Positions 7,849-17,953 of a DNA stretch of 64,000 nt are shown here, one piece after another. The position numbers and the translations under genes are program-made. Under the pieces are notes generated by a model. That model had not been told where the DNA came from, did not search any database, and was given only the letters and a program-made list of their open reading frames with translations. How positions within the stretch are numbered: the first letter of the stretch is position 1; each line of letters starts with the position of its first letter. The DNA is from Rhizorhabdus phycosphaerae (lineage in GTDB: Bacteria > Pseudomonadota > Alphaproteobacteria > Sphingomonadales > Sphingomonadaceae), in contig NZ_CP049107.1 in the NCBI RefSeq assembly GCF_011044255.1, positions 3,965,001 to 4,029,000 on the forward strand, written 5' to 3'.

Positions 7849-10800
7849 TCAATCGATCCGTTCGTCCTGGCGCACCCGGTCGCGCCCGCCGCCCTTGGCG
7901 GCATAGAGCGCGGCGTCGGCTTTCATGTACATCGACGAGAAGTCGTCGCCAGCGCCGAAGCTGCTGACCCCTAGGCTGGCGGTGATCCGGATTTCGGAGG
8001 TGCCGAAGGGCGTCACGGCCTCGCGGATCGCGGTTCTGATCGTCTCGGCCCGCCGGGCCGCCTCGTCCGCGGGGCAGTTGGGGAGCAGGATGGCGAACTC
8101 CTCCCCGCCGATCCGGCCTGCCACGTCGCCCGGCTGCATCTGCCGCAGCAGCAATGCGCCGATGGTGCCCAGGACGGCGTCGCCGCCGGGGTGGCCGAGC
8201 CGGTCGTTCAGCGCCTTGAACTCGTCGAGGTCGATGACGAGAAGACTGAGCGGCATGCCCTCCCGCCGGGCGCTGTCGACATAGTCTTCTGCCACTGCCA
8301 TGAAGTGCCGGCGATTGGCGCAGCCGGTGAGCGGGTCGGTCATCGCCATACGCGCCAGGCTCTCATTGGCCGCGCTGAGATCGGCGGTGCGTTCGGCAAT
8401 CTGCCGTTCGAGGGCAATCTGCCGCTTCTGCAGATAGCGCGTGCGCCAGCGGACCGTCATGCCGAGCAGCCCGATGAGGAGCAGGGCGGCCCCCAGCCTG
8501 GCCCACCAGCGTTGATACCAGGTCGGCAGGACGCGGATCGGCAGCGCTAGCTCATGCTCGCTCCACAGGCCTGCGCGGTTCGTGCCTCTGATGCGCAGCA
8601 CGAAGTTGCCCGGCGGCAAGTTGGTGTAGATGGCGAGCCGGCGCTCCGCGTCGGTCTCGGTCCAGCGCTGGTCGAAACCCTCGAGCCGATAGGCATAGCG
8701 GTTGCGCTCGGGCGCGGAGAAATCGAGCGCTGCGAATTCGACCGCGATGCTGTTCGCGTCGGGTGCGATGGTGATCGCGTCCTTCTGTCCCGGTGCGTTG
8801 ACGCGTGCGATCGGGAGCGGAATCCCGCCGACGCGGAGATCGGTGACAACCAGGGCCGGCTGCAGCGTCCAGGGCGGCAGATCGCCGGGACGGACGATGG
8901 TCATCCCGCCCTTGGCCCCGAACAGGGCTTCGCCCTGCGGCGTGGTGGCGCCTGCGCTGGCAAAATAGTCGATCAGCGACGATCCGTCGGCCTGCCGCAA
9001 CGAGCGTGCGGTGAAGCTGGCGGCGTCGATCCGGGCCAGTCCGTCGTCGGTGCCCGCCCAGATCGTGCCGTCGCCGTCCATCTGCAACGTGTCGACGTTA
9101 ACGTGGGGCAGCCCCTGCGATACGCCGATCCGCCTGAAACGCAGCTTGCCGGCAGCATCGCGCCCGGTGACCATCGCCAGCCCGCCGCCGAAGGTGCCGA
9201 CCCACAACCGCCCCTTGCGATCGGTCAGCAGGGTCACGACGAAGCGCGCGGGCAAGCCGTTCGGATCATTGGGGTCGGCCATGATATGCTCGATTGCATG
9301 GCTGCGGACGTCGATCCGATAGAGACCGTTGCGCGCGCCGACCCAAAGTGCGGTGCCGGCGCCGCGCAATATGGCGTTGATGCCGCCATCGGCCAGTCGC
9401 GCAGTACCGCTGCCCCCGAAGACGACGCGACCTTGGGTACCGCTCGGGTCGGGGACGAAGCCGATCAGGCCGCGTTCGTCGGTGCCGATCCATAGAAGCT
9501 TGCCGTCGAAGCGAACCGCGTTGATCGACAGTTCGGGGCTTTCGCCCGGCACTTGGACATGCCGAACCCGCCAACTGCCCGGCTCGATGAAATAGAGGCC
9601 TCGTCGCGTGCCCACATAGACCCGGCCCGTTGCCGCTTCTGCAAGACCGAATACCACGTCGGGGGGGAGCATTTCGCGCGAGCCGGAACGGCTGGGCCGG
9701 ATTGCCGCGACGCGTCCTTCGACCGGATCGATGACGTCCACTCCGCCGTCGACATAGCCCATCCAGATGCGGCCGTTTCGCGCCGCCAGTATCGAGAAGG
9801 CATCGGGCGCGCTCAGCCCCTTGGGATTTTCGGGCGAACTGACGATCGTCGAGATCAGCCCGGCGGTCTGTGGCCGGTAACTGAGACCGCCCGTGCTGCC
9901 GGCCCACAGCGAGCCGGCCTTGTCGCGCAGGAGCGCCCAGACGTCGTTGTGCGCCAGGCTGCCGGGAACGGCGCGGTCATGGGTGATCATCCGCGCCTTT
10001 CGCGTCCGGCCATCGATGGCCGCAATGCCCGTGCCACGCAGGGCGACCCATATCTCGTCGGGACCTGCCGGAATGATCGACGACACCCAACTCGTCCTCA
10101 GTACCGGCATGTCGTTGACGCGCCGGGCAGCCGTGGTTCCCGCGTCAACCACGAACAGGCCGTTTCGCGCTGTGCCGATCCAGACCTGGCCACGCTCGTC
10201 CTCGAACAGCGCGCTGATCGATGCCGACACGCCGGGCAAGGGCACCGCAGAGCGCGTCGTCAGACTGGCGGACGAACGGAACAGGCCTTCGGTCGTGCCG
10301 ATCCACAGCGTTCCGTCCCGCTGGCGCAGCAGGGCACGGACCGGGCGCCTTTCGACCAGGGCCGGGGGGAAACGAAAAGCGCCGCGGCCATAGGGGCTGA
10401 TATGGTGAAGGCCGGTGTCGGTGGCGATCCACAGGCCCGATCGTCCGTCATCGACGATCTTGGCGATGTGAACCCGGCCGGTCGTCGGTTCGACGCGCAC
10501 GCGAACGAAGCGGTCGCGCATGGCATCATAATAAGCGAGTCCGCCGGCACCGCCTCCGACCCATAGCCGGCCGCGCGCGTCGACGTGCAGCGCCTCGATC
10601 CAGTCGTCGTGCAGGCTGCCGGGGCGTTCGGGATCGGCGCGGTAGGTGCGAAAACGATAGCCGTCCCACCGCGCGAGCCCGCCCTGGGTCCCGATCCAGA
10701 TGAAACCGTCCTGGTCCTGGGCCAGTGCCGTCGGCACCGGATGGGGCAGGCCGTTGTCCCGCCCATAATTATGGAAGATCGTCGTGACCAGCTGCGACCA

Positions 10801-10983
10801 GCGCGCGTCTTCGGGTCCGGCTGCCGTAGCGAGGGAAGCAAAGGCTGCCCCGGCCATAGCCGCCAGAAGGATTCGCCAAACCAGGGATTGCCGCCCCGAT
10901 ATCCGCTTCAAGCTGTTGCCGCCCCGAAATAAATCTGCTCGTGACCTTATCAGAATATCCCCCCGATGACAGGGAAGAAGCAT
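7849..10983 (-). CDS. Periplasmic beta-propeller sensor diguanylate cyclase
   Basis: A 1044-residue membrane sensor. An N-terminal signal/anchor segment is followed by about 650 residues of two-component-regulator propeller repeats (many W-G and D-G-L-W-I/V-G-T motifs), a Y_Y_Y domain near 735-800, one membrane helix around 815-835, a short coiled coil and a GGDEF domain from about 881. The active-site loop is GGEEF (about 959-963), consistent with an active cyclase making c-di-GMP. The upstream inhibitory RxxD site reads QPGD, so product inhibition is probably lost. The ATG at 10983 gives 24 residues before the hydrophobic signal; a TTG at 10911 would start directly at it and may be the true start. 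It lies downstream of prmA on the same strand. Confidence 0.93.
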   Translation of the reverse strand: MLLPCHRGDILIRSRADLFRGGNSLKRISGRQSLVWRILLAAMAGAAFASLATAAGPEDARWSQLVTTIFHNYGRDNGLPHPVPTALAQDQDGFIWIGTQGGLARWDGYRFRTYRADPERPGSLHDDWIEALHVDARGRLWVGGGAGGLAYYDAMRDRFVRVRVEPTTGRVHIAKIVDDGRSGLWIATDTGLHHISPYGRGAFRFPPALVERRPVRALLRQRDGTLWIGTTEGLFRSSASLTTRSAVPLPGVSASISALFEDERGQVWIGTARNGLFVVDAGTTAARRVNDMPVLRTSWVSSIIPAGPDEIWVALRGTGIAAIDGRTRKARMITHDRAVPGSLAHNDVWALLRDKAGSLWAGSTGGLSYRPQTAGLISTIVSSPENPKGLSAPDAFSILAARNGRIWMGYVDGGVDVIDPVEGRVAAIRPSRSGSREMLPPDVVFGLAEAATGRVYVGTRRGLYFIEPGSWRVRHVQVPGESPELSINAVRFDGKLLWIGTDERGLIGFVPDPSGTQGRVVFGGSGTARLADGGINAILRGAGTALWVGARNGLYRIDVRSHAIEHIMADPNDPNGLPARFVVTLLTDRKGRLWVGTFGGGLAMVTGRDAAGKLRFRRIGVSQGLPHVNVDTLQMDGDGTIWAGTDDGLARIDAASFTARSLRQADGSSLIDYFASAGATTPQGEALFGAKGGMTIVRPGDLPPWTLQPALVVTDLRVGGIPLPIARVNAPGQKDAITIAPDANSIAVEFAALDFSAPERNRYAYRLEGFDQRWTETDAERRLAIYTNLPPGNFVLRIRGTNRAGLWSEHELALPIRVLPTWYQRWWARLGAALLLIGLLGMTVRWRTRYLQKRQIALERQIAERTADLSAANESLARMAMTDPLTGCANRRHFMAVAEDYVDSARREGMPLSLLVIDLDEFKALNDRLGHPGGDAVLGTIGALLLRQMQPGDVAGRIGGEEFAILLPNCPADEAARRAETIRTAIREAVTPFGTSEIRITASLGVSSFGAGDDFSSMYMKADAALYAAKGGGRDRVRQDERID

Positions 10984-11032
10984 CCGTCAGGTCGGGCGGC
11001 GCAACGATCGGATGGCTGTTGCCGGCGAGCGA

Positions 11033-12016
11033 TCAGAAATGGCGTCTGCGCTTGACCAGGCGCAGCGTTGGCCAGTCTCCCCGCTGGATCGTTTCGGCAA
11101 GATAGAAGCCCTGCCGGCGATAGGCCTGGGCGACTGCGTCCGCCTGCGTGTCGAGCAGTCCCGCCAGGATCAGCGATCCACCCGGCAAAACGGCGTTGCC
11201 GAACACCGGCGCCAGCTCGATCAGCGGGCCGGCCAGGATGTTGGCGATCAGCAGGTCATAGGGCAGGCGGCCCTTCAGCCGGCGGTGGGCCAGCCCGGGG
11301 GCGACGACCAGTTCGACCTGTCCTCGGGCACGCCCGACGGGGATCGCGTTGATCGCGGCATTCTCGGCGGTTACCTCGATCGAAACGGGGTCGATATCCG
11401 ATGCGATCACCTTCGCCGCCGGCCAGAGCGAGCGTGCCGCGAAGGCGAGCAGGCCCGTGCCGGTGCCGATGTCGGCAATATCGTCGAAGCGCAGCCCCGA
11501 CCGCCGCAGCCGGTCGAGCATCAGCAGGCAGCCCGTCGTCGTCTCGTGGTGGCCCGTACCGAAGGCGCGCCCGGCGTCGATGACGAACCCGGTCATGCCG
11601 GCCGGGGCGTGATCGGCATTATGGGGGGTGTGGACGAAAAAGCGGCCAGCCCGGATCGGCTCAAGCCCCGACTGCGACAGGGTCACCCAATCCTCTTCGG
11701 GGATATGCGTGACGACGGGCTTGACCTTGCGGGCGCTCGGCACCAGCGCCACGATCTGGGCGAGCAGCGCCTTGCTGGGCTTGGCTTCGACATAGACGTC
11801 GAGCTGCCAGTCGTCGGGCCGGGCGGGATCGGGCTCGCTCGTCATCACCGTGGGCGGCGGATCGAGCATGAGCAGTTCGCCGAGATCCTCGTCGAGAATC
11901 TGCCCCTCCTCCTTGGTACAGGGGAGGGTGATCTTCCAGCTGCCCTGCCGTGGAGCGTCGAAGGGAAAGCCGGTGATGCCGTCGCCCTTGGGTTCTGCAC
12001 GACGCTTAGCGGACAT
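11033..12016 (-). CDS. prmA: Ribosomal protein L11 methyltransferase
   Basis: A 327-residue class I methyltransferase that methylates ribosomal protein L11. The C-terminal catalytic half carries the PrmA signatures AFGTGHHETT, the SAM-binding loop IGTGTGLLA and the NILAGPL motif. The N-terminal substrate-recognition part is somewhat diverged, as in other alphaproteobacteria. The start overlaps the end of the upstream SDR gene by 11 bases, indicating a two-gene transcript running leftward. The diguanylate cyclase follows after about 50 bases. Confidence 0.95.
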   Translation of the reverse strand: MSAKRRAEPKGDGITGFPFDAPRQGSWKITLPCTKEEGQILDEDLGELLMLDPPPTVMTSEPDPARPDDWQLDVYVEAKPSKALLAQIVALVPSARKVKPVVTHIPEEDWVTLSQSGLEPIRAGRFFVHTPHNADHAPAGMTGFVIDAGRAFGTGHHETTTGCLLMLDRLRRSGLRFDDIADIGTGTGLLAFAARSLWPAAKVIASDIDPVSIEVTAENAAINAIPVGRARGQVELVVAPGLAHRRLKGRLPYDLLIANILAGPLIELAPVFGNAVLPGGSLILAGLLDTQADAVAQAYRRQGFYLAETIQRGDWPTLRLVKRRRHF

Positions 12017-12719
12017 AGGAGGCTCCGTTGACGTCGAGCACGGCCCCGGTCATCGAGGGCGGCGCGTGGAGGGCGAGGAAGCGGACGGTTTCGGCGACTT
12101 CCTCAGGCTGGGCCACGCGCCCGAGCGGGATGTCCGCCAGCAGCTTGTCGCCGCCCCGGCTGGCCAGATAATCGTCCGCCATTCCCGTCATCGTGAAACC
12201 CGGGCAGATTGCGAAGGCAAGGATATTCTCGGCGGCATAGCCACGCGCGATCGACTTGGTCATGCCGACCATACCGGCCTTGGACGCAGCATAATGCCAG
12301 TGCGCCGGGCTGTCGCCGCGATAGGCGGCGCGGCTTGCGACGTTGACGATGCGCCCGCCGCCATTCCGGCGGAAGTGCAATATGGCAAGGCGACACAGAT
12401 CGGCGGACGCCTGCAGGTTGATCTGCAGCGTGCGCGACCAGGCGTCGCTCCACGCGGCGTCGGGTGCGTCGACCGAGACGGCTTCGAAGATGCCGGCATT
12501 ATTGACGAGCACGTCGATGCGCCCGTCCAATGCCTCCAGCGCGGCATCCCAGGCACGTCTTGGGGCGCCGCCGTCCGAAAGGTCGGCAACGACGCTGCCG
12601 TCGCCTTCGACCGCCGCCGATCGATGCCCGATGATCCTGACATCCTCGCGCGAAAAGCGATCGAGGATAGCCTTGCCGATACCCCGGCTGGTGCCGGTCG
12701 CGAATATGTGAATGGCCAT
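12006..12719 (-). CDS. Short-chain dehydrogenase/reductase (FabG-like)
   Basis: A 237-residue classical SDR. The cofactor loop is TGTSRGIG near residues 8-15; the structural NNAG motif and the catalytic Tyr-Lys pair (YAASK) are present. The C-terminal ENILAFAICPGFTMTGM segment is the usual PG motif after the active site. I set the start at the ATG at 12719 because the open frame upstream adds only a low-complexity Arg/Pro-rich extension without family similarity. Its gene overlaps prmA. It could reduce a 3-oxoacyl group or another ketone; the substrate cannot be told from sequence. Confidence 0.88.
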   Translation of the reverse strand: MAIHIFATGTSRGIGKAILDRFSREDVRIIGHRSAAVEGDGSVVADLSDGGAPRRAWDAALEALDGRIDVLVNNAGIFEAVSVDAPDAAWSDAWSRTLQINLQASADLCRLAILHFRRNGGGRIVNVASRAAYRGDSPAHWHYAASKAGMVGMTKSIARGYAAENILAFAICPGFTMTGMADDYLASRGGDKLLADIPLGRVAQPEEVAETVRFLALHAPPSMTGAVLDVNGASYVR

Positions 12720-12822
12720 GCGGCGCGGGATAGGGGGTTTGCGCCCCGGCCTCAAGCGCTGCCGTGTCTCCTTTCCACCCCGGAAACCGGAGGCAGCGCC
12801 GCCCGTCGTTGCTAGCGGGACT

Positions 12823-14181
12823 TCAGGCGGCGATGCGCTTGACGAATTCCCCGGTGATCGTCTCGAGCCGCGACAATTCGCTGTCGACCCGGCGGAAGCC
12901 TGCCTCGAGGTGATCGATCTCGCCGGCGACATTCTCGGTGTCCGAGCGGATTGCGGAGATGGTAGTGGACATGGAGTCGGCGGCGAGCGCCGTCTCGTCC
13001 ACGGCGGCCGTTATCATCGTGACGGTCTGGGCTTGTGCTTCCATGGTCGAGCGGATTCGCTCCGCCGAGGTCTGAACCTCTCCGACGATGTCGCGGATCG
13101 ATCCGTTGGCGTCGACCGTCTGGCGCGTCGCGGCCTGGATCGCGGCGATCTTGGCCGCGATATCGTCGGTCGCGCGGGCGGTCTGGCTGGCAAGGCTCTT
13201 CACCTCCTGCGCGACGACCGCGAAACCGCGCCCGGCATCGCCCGCCCGGGCCGCCTCGATCGTCGCATTGAGCGCGAGGAGGTTGGTCTGTCCGGCAATG
13301 TCGCGGATCAGGCCGAGAATCGATTCGATCGCCTGCGCATGATCGGACAGCACTTCGGAAATGGCGACGGCATGGCCCGAACGCTCGGCGGCGCGGGTGG
13401 CGATCTGCGCCGCGACCTCGACCTCGGCCCGGCTTTCCTCGATCGCGCGGATGAGGCCCGCTGCGGTGTGCGCCGCTTCGCGCATAGCCAGCGCGGATTG
13501 CTCGGCGGCGGCGGCGACCTCGGAGGTCTTGCCCAGCATGCCGCGCGCGGCATGCGAGGTTTGGCCCGTCTTCTCGCGCAGGCCACGCGAGTCGTCGAGC
13601 GCGCGGGTCAGCGCCTCGGAGATGTTGGTGCGGAAGGCCTGGCTCTTGTCGCTTAACCCGCGATGCTCGGCCGCGCGATGCTGCGCGCCGACGATGGTGA
13701 AGGTGACATCGAAATAGATCGCGTTGATCGTCATCAGCGCCTCGCAGCTCTCGCTGACGAAGGCGCTATCCTCGGGAAACATCCGGATGATGAGGCTGCT
13801 CAGCGCGGCGATGCCGGCGGCGGTCTGCTCTGCGATCATGCTGTGATCGCCTCCCGCCGCGACATTGGCGAGGGTCGTTTCCGCAAATGCGCGGATTTCC
13901 CCGACATGCGCTCCGTCGCGAAGCAGTTCGCGCCACAGCCGGATCCCCTGGTCCATCGTAGACTCGCCCGGTCGCGATTCGCCGTGCACCGGATATTCGA
14001 CCGCGCGCCGCTCGAAACCGGATACATAAACGTCGCGCAGCTTTGCGAGCAGGTCTTCCCCGGCGCGGTCCCAGATCGCGCGCAACCGACCGTTCAGGTC
14101 GCCACTACGATCGTAGATCGCCAGCTTGCGGCGGATTTCCTGATCCGTGAGGCCGATCGTCTCAACGCTCAGACCGTTCAT
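12823..14181 (-). CDS. Soluble methyl-accepting chemotaxis protein with globin-like sensor
   Basis: A 452-residue chemoreceptor lacking membrane segments. About the first 180 residues form an all-helical region resembling protoglobin (globin-coupled sensor) domains, with an opening [21 protein letters not shown] helix pair. I could not fix the proximal heme His by eye. The rest is a long coiled coil with the conserved signalling tip [21 protein letters not shown] and [14 protein letters not shown]. No CheR-docking pentapeptide is seen at the C-terminus. The ATG at 14181 has AGGAG six bases upstream; an alternative ATG at 14199 adds six residues without such a site. A role in oxygen or redox taxis is an inference. 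Confidence 0.85.
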   Translation of the reverse strand: MNGLSVETIGLTDQEIRRKLAIYDRSGDLNGRLRAIWDRAGEDLLAKLRDVYVSGFERRAVEYPVHGESRPGESTMDQGIRLWRELLRDGAHVGEIRAFAETTLANVAAGGDHSMIAEQTAAGIAALSSLIIRMFPEDSAFVSESCEALMTINAIYFDVTFTIVGAQHRAAEHRGLSDKSQAFRTNISEALTRALDDSRGLREKTGQTSHAARGMLGKTSEVAAAAEQSALAMREAAHTAAGLIRAIEESRAEVEVAAQIATRAAERSGHAVAISEVLSDHAQAIESILGLIRDIAGQTNLLALNATIEAARAGDAGRGFAVVAQEVKSLASQTARATDDIAAKIAAIQAATRQTVDANGSIRDIVGEVQTSAERIRSTMEAQAQTVTMITAAVDETALAADSMSTTISAIRSDTENVAGEIDHLEAGFRRVDSELSRLETITGEFVKRIAA

Positions 14182-14350
14182 CTTGGGCTCCTGCACCATA
14201 TCGTTTGATTCCGAGATGCGAGGAGAACTAAGCGGAGATGGTAAACAGGTCCTTTAGATAGGGCGGATTTCCCAGCGACTTCCCTTCCTTGCACCTTGCA
14301 CGGCGCGGCGACTCGTCTAAGAACGGCGCCACGACAGCAGGAGGGCATTA

Positions 14351-14761
14351 ATGTCGCGAAATCCAGGGCGTCCGCTTTCGCCGCACCTGACCATTTGGAG
14401 ATGGGGACCGCACATGCTTGTGTCGATCCTGCATCGTGCCACTGGCGTAGGCATGGCCTTGGCGGCCGGCATCGGCTTTGTCTGGTGGCTGGTGGCCGCC
14501 GCGACCGGTCCTGAAGCTTATGCGACCTTCCTGGCGGTGGCCACTTCGTGGTTCGGCTATCTGGTCGCCATCGGGCTGACCTGGGCTTTTTTCCAGCACA
14601 TGTTTTCCGGCCTGCGCCATTTCGTGCTCGATATCGGCGCCGGTTACGAGCTGAAGGTCAACCGCACGGGTTCGCTCCTGACGATGGCAGGTTCGCTGCT
14701 CGTTACCTTCGCGATCTGGGCGCCAATCCTTCTGCGCGCCGCCAGCAAGGGAGCACAATAA
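14351..14761 (+). CDS. sdhC: Succinate dehydrogenase cytochrome b556 subunit
   Basis: A 136-residue membrane anchor of complex II. It begins with the family signature RPLSPHLTIWRWGPHM, followed by SILHRATGVGMA with the heme-ligating His region, and has three membrane helices. A strong AGGAGG site lies before the ATG. Its TAA overlaps the ATG of sdhD by one base (TAATG), so the anchor genes are translationally coupled. It heads the sdhCDA operon. Confidence 0.95.
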   Translation: MSRNPGRPLSPHLTIWRWGPHMLVSILHRATGVGMALAAGIGFVWWLVAAATGPEAYATFLAVATSWFGYLVAIGLTWAFFQHMFSGLRHFVLDIGAGYELKVNRTGSLLTMAGSLLVTFAIWAPILLRAASKGAQ

Positions 14762-15150
14762 TGGGTAGCGGAACCGGTATCGGCCGCGTCCGCGGTCTCG
14801 GCTCGGCCAAGCATGGCTCGATGCACTGGTGGCGCCAGCGCGTCACGGCGGTCAGCAATCTTCTGCTCGCGACCTGGTTCGTCGTCTCGATGTTCCGTCT
14901 GCCCAGCCTTTCGCATGAGGCTGTTGTGCAGTGGATCGGTTCGCCGCTCGTCGCGGTGCCGCTGGTGCTGCTGACCATTTCGGTCTTCTACCATTTGCGC
15001 CTGGGCCTCCAGGTCGTGGTCGAAGACTATGTGCATGAGGAAGCCGGCAAGGTCTTCTTCGTGCTGCTTCTCAACTTCTATGCGGTCGGGGGCGCGGCTC
15101 TCGCGATCTTCTCGATCCTCAAGATCGCCTTCGCGGGAGTGTCTGCCTGA
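14761..15150 (+). CDS. sdhD: Succinate dehydrogenase membrane anchor subunit
   Basis: A 129-residue hydrophobic anchor with three membrane helices. The [18 protein letters not shown] segment is the SdhD signature with the heme-facing His and quinone-site Asp-Tyr. The ATG at 14761 is set by the one-base overlap with sdhC; a longer in-frame reading from 14548 lies inside sdhC and is not expected to be used. The stop overlaps the sdhA start (TGATG). Confidence 0.95.
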   Translation: MGSGTGIGRVRGLGSAKHGSMHWWRQRVTAVSNLLLATWFVVSMFRLPSLSHEAVVQWIGSPLVAVPLVLLTISVFYHLRLGLQVVVEDYVHEEAGKVFFVLLLNFYAVGGAALAIFSILKIAFAGVSA

Positions 15151-16937
15151 TGTCCGAGGCCTATAAGATCGTCGACCATCTGTACGACGCGGTCGTCGTC
15201 GGTGCCGGCGGCTCCGGTCTGCGCGCCACCATGGGCGCGGCCGGTGCCGGTCTGAAGACGGCCTGCATCACCAAGGTCTTCCCGACCCGCAGCCATACCG
15301 TCGCGGCGCAGGGCGGCATCGCCGCCTCGCTCGGCAATATGGGCCCGGATCACTGGACGTGGCATATGTACGACACCGTCAAGGGGTCGGACTGGCTGGG
15401 CGACCAGGACGCAATCGAATATATGGTGCGCGAAGCGCCGGCCGCAGTGATCGAGCTTGAGCATGCCGGCGTCCCGTTCAGCCGTACCGAAGAGGGCAAG
15501 ATCTACCAGCGCCCGTTCGGCGGCCACATGCAGAATATGGGTGCTGGTCCGCCCGTGCAGCGCACCTGCGCCGCGGCCGACCGTACCGGTCACGCGATGC
15601 TGCACGCGCTGTATCAGCAGAGCCTGAAGTACGACGCCGACTTCTACATCGAATATTTCGCGCTCGACCTGATCATGGAGAATGGCGAGTGCAAGGGCGT
15701 CATCGCGCTCTGCATGGAAGACGGCTCCATCCACCGTTTCCGCAGCCATGCGGTCGTGCTGGCGACGGGCGGATCGGGCCGCACCTATTTCTCGGCCACC
15801 TCGGCGCACACCTGCACGGGTGACGGCGGCGGCATGGTGCTGCGCGCCGGTCTGCCGCTGCAGGACATGGAGTTCGTGCAGTTCCACCCGACCGGCATTT
15901 ATGGCGCGGGCGTGCTGATCACCGAAGGCGCGCGCGGTGAGGGCGGCTATCTGACCAACTCGCAGGGCGAGCGCTTCATGGAGCGCTACGCACCGTCGGC
16001 CAAGGATCTCGCCAGCCGCGATGTCGTGTCGCGCTCGATGGCGATGGAGATCCGCGAGGGACGCGGCGTCGGCAAGAATGGCGACTATATCTACCTGCAC
16101 CTCGATCATATCGATCCGAAGGTGCTGGCGGAGCGCCTGCCCGGCATTACCGAGACCGGCAAGATTTTCGCCGGTGTCGACCTGACGCGCCAGCCGCTGC
16201 CGGTGACGCCGACCGTCCACTACAATATGGGCGGCATCCCCTGTAATTATCATGGCGAGGTCGTCACGCTGAAGGACGGCAACCCGGATGCGGTCGTCCC
16301 CGGCCTGTTCGCGGTCGGCGAAGCGGCCTGCGTGTCGGTCCATGGCGCGAACCGCCTCGGCTCCAACTCGCTGATCGACCTTGTCGTGTTCGGTCGCGCG
16401 ACCGGCTTCCGCCTGGCGGAGCTGATCAAGCCGAACAGCAAGCACGGCACGATCAACAAGGAGGCCGACGACAAGGCGCTCGGCCGCCTCGATCATTATC
16501 GCAACGCCAAGGGCGGCACGCCGACGGCGCAGATCCGCCTGAAGATGCAGCGTACGATGCAGAAGCATTGTGCGGTGTTCCGCGACAGCGAGTTGCTGAG
16601 CGAAGGCCTGACGCTGATCGACGACGTCTACAAGACGATCGCCGATGTCGGCATCACCGACCGGTCGCTGATCTTCAACACCGACCTGATCGAGACGCTG
16701 GAGCTGGACAACATGCTCCCGCAGGCCGTCGTCACGATGCACTCGGCGGAAAATCGCAAGGAAAGCCGCGGCGCGCACATGCACGAGGATTTCCCGAACC
16801 GCGACGACGAGAATTTCATGAAGCACACCATTTCCTGGTTCGACCAGGGCAAGGTGAGCATCGATTACCGTCCGGTGCACGATTACACGCTCACCGACGA
16901 GGTCGAGTATATCAAGCCGAAGGCACGCGTTTACTGA
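15150..16937 (+). CDS. sdhA: Succinate dehydrogenase flavoprotein subunit
   Basis: A 595-residue flavoprotein of complex II. The dinucleotide loop [11 protein letters not shown] is near residue 17, and the covalent-FAD His lies in [10 protein letters not shown] near residue 48. The active-site region includes [10 protein letters not shown] and the GEGGYLTN loop, and the C-terminal [19 protein letters not shown] segment is fully conserved. Length is normal. It oxidises succinate to fumarate and passes electrons to SdhB. The usual next gene, sdhB, is absent here: a terminator follows directly and sdhB lies 12.9 kb downstream. Confidence 0.97.
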   Translation: MSEAYKIVDHLYDAVVVGAGGSGLRATMGAAGAGLKTACITKVFPTRSHTVAAQGGIAASLGNMGPDHWTWHMYDTVKGSDWLGDQDAIEYMVREAPAAVIELEHAGVPFSRTEEGKIYQRPFGGHMQNMGAGPPVQRTCAAADRTGHAMLHALYQQSLKYDADFYIEYFALDLIMENGECKGVIALCMEDGSIHRFRSHAVVLATGGSGRTYFSATSAHTCTGDGGGMVLRAGLPLQDMEFVQFHPTGIYGAGVLITEGARGEGGYLTNSQGERFMERYAPSAKDLASRDVVSRSMAMEIREGRGVGKNGDYIYLHLDHIDPKVLAERLPGITETGKIFAGVDLTRQPLPVTPTVHYNMGGIPCNYHGEVVTLKDGNPDAVVPGLFAVGEAACVSVHGANRLGSNSLIDLVVFGRATGFRLAELIKPNSKHGTINKEADDKALGRLDHYRNAKGGTPTAQIRLKMQRTMQKHCAVFRDSELLSEGLTLIDDVYKTIADVGITDRSLIFNTDLIETLELDNMLPQAVVTMHSAENRKESRGAHMHEDFPNRDDENFMKHTISWFDQGKVSIDYRPVHDYTLTDEVEYIKPKARVY

Positions 16938-16962
16938 GCGCAGCCGACTGTTTCTGAACAGG

Positions 16963-16989
16963 AAAGGGGGCCTCGCGGCCCCCTTTTTT
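16963..16989 (+). terminator. Rho-independent terminator after sdhA
   Basis: A seven-pair GC stem (GGGGGCC / GGCCCCC) with a TCGC loop at 16966-16983 is followed by a run of six T. The flanking AAA and TTT extend the stem. This is a strong intrinsic terminator ending the sdhCDA transcript. Confidence 0.92.
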
Positions 16990-17013
16990 GTCCCCGTGTC
17001 GCGACGGCGAGGG

Positions 17014-17901
17014 TCAGGCTGCCTGGTCGAGCGGGGATGCGTCCTCGTGGGGGGCGGGCAGGAATTCGTCGATCGACAGCAACGGGTGCGGGTAGCGGAA
17101 CTCGTTGCAGTTCATCGGCAGGACGAAGCCTTCGGCGGCGCCGGGCGTGAAATAATTGCCCTGATACATGTTGGGCTGCGTCACCGGATCATATTCGTCA
17201 TAGACCGACCCTATCGGCGCATAGCTGAGATCGGTACCGAAGACGGCGTAGAGCGCCATGTCGACGAAGTTCATATATTTGGCGGTGCCGCGCAGATGGG
17301 TGTCCTGCGCGATGATCGCGTGCAATTGTTCGCGCGCGAAGGACAGCGCGGCGAGGTCCTTGACCACGATTTCGAAATGATGGGCGCCGTCATGGTGGAC
17401 GACCGTGCGGCGCGGCGCCTCGGTCAGCATGACGTGGCGGACATAGGCGGGGAGGTCGCCATGGAACAGGCGGATGCGGCCCGCCGCCTCGGGATACATG
17501 CGCCGGGCCCGCTCGTAGGCATAGCGCAGATAGCTGGCGCTCAGGTCGACGATGTCGAGGGTGAAGTCGAACCGGTCCATGCAACCGGCGAGGATTGAGG
17601 TCGCGCCGCCCATATAGCAGCCCACCTCGACGACATGGTCGAACTCGCCGTTGAAATCGCGCAGCGTCTGGACGAGGTCGAAATAATAGCGCGCCGAGCA
17701 TTGGTCCTCGCAGGCGAGCGGGGTCTCGTTCCAGCGCTGCCAGATCTCGTCGAAGATCCGGTTTCGACCGAGCAGGCTCTCGCCCGCCTGGATCGCGCGT
17801 CCGCCGGAGAAGACCGGGCAGCCCAGCTTCTCGTTGGGCTCCGCCAGTTCGGCGAGGCTCAGGTCGGGTTCGATGAAGCGCGCTGGGATCATGCTGGGCA
17901 T
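17014..17901 (-). CDS. Class I SAM-dependent methyltransferase-like protein
   Basis: A 295-residue soluble protein. A Rossmann-type SAM loop, VVEVGCYMGGATSILAGC, lies near residues 89-106, followed by an acidic LDIVDLS segment and a later VVHHDGAHHF segment that resembles the catalytic region of Methyltransf_24-type enzymes. The N-terminal 85 residues and C-terminal third are not recognisable. The two His-rich segments could be a metal site, but this is speculation. It converges on sdhA and sits beside a divergently controlled LysR/flavin-reductase pair. Its substrate is unknown. Confidence 0.65.
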   Translation of the reverse strand: MPSMIPARFIEPDLSLAELAEPNEKLGCPVFSGGRAIQAGESLLGRNRIFDEIWQRWNETPLACEDQCSARYYFDLVQTLRDFNGEFDHVVEVGCYMGGATSILAGCMDRFDFTLDIVDLSASYLRYAYERARRMYPEAAGRIRLFHGDLPAYVRHVMLTEAPRRTVVHHDGAHHFEIVVKDLAALSFAREQLHAIIAQDTHLRGTAKYMNFVDMALYAVFGTDLSYAPIGSVYDEYDPVTQPNMYQGNYFTPGAAEGFVLPMNCNEFRYPHPLLSIDEFLPAPHEDASPLDQAA

Positions 17902-17953
17902 CCGATGCTGGAAATGTCGGCGTCCGGCGTAGACTTATATGGTTAAGGCAAGG

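Noticed and set aside
15078-16880. Long open frame antisense to sdhA (about 600 codons)
   Set aside because: It mirrors sdhA codon by codon and has no domain. High GC at third positions leaves the opposite strand open in such organisms.
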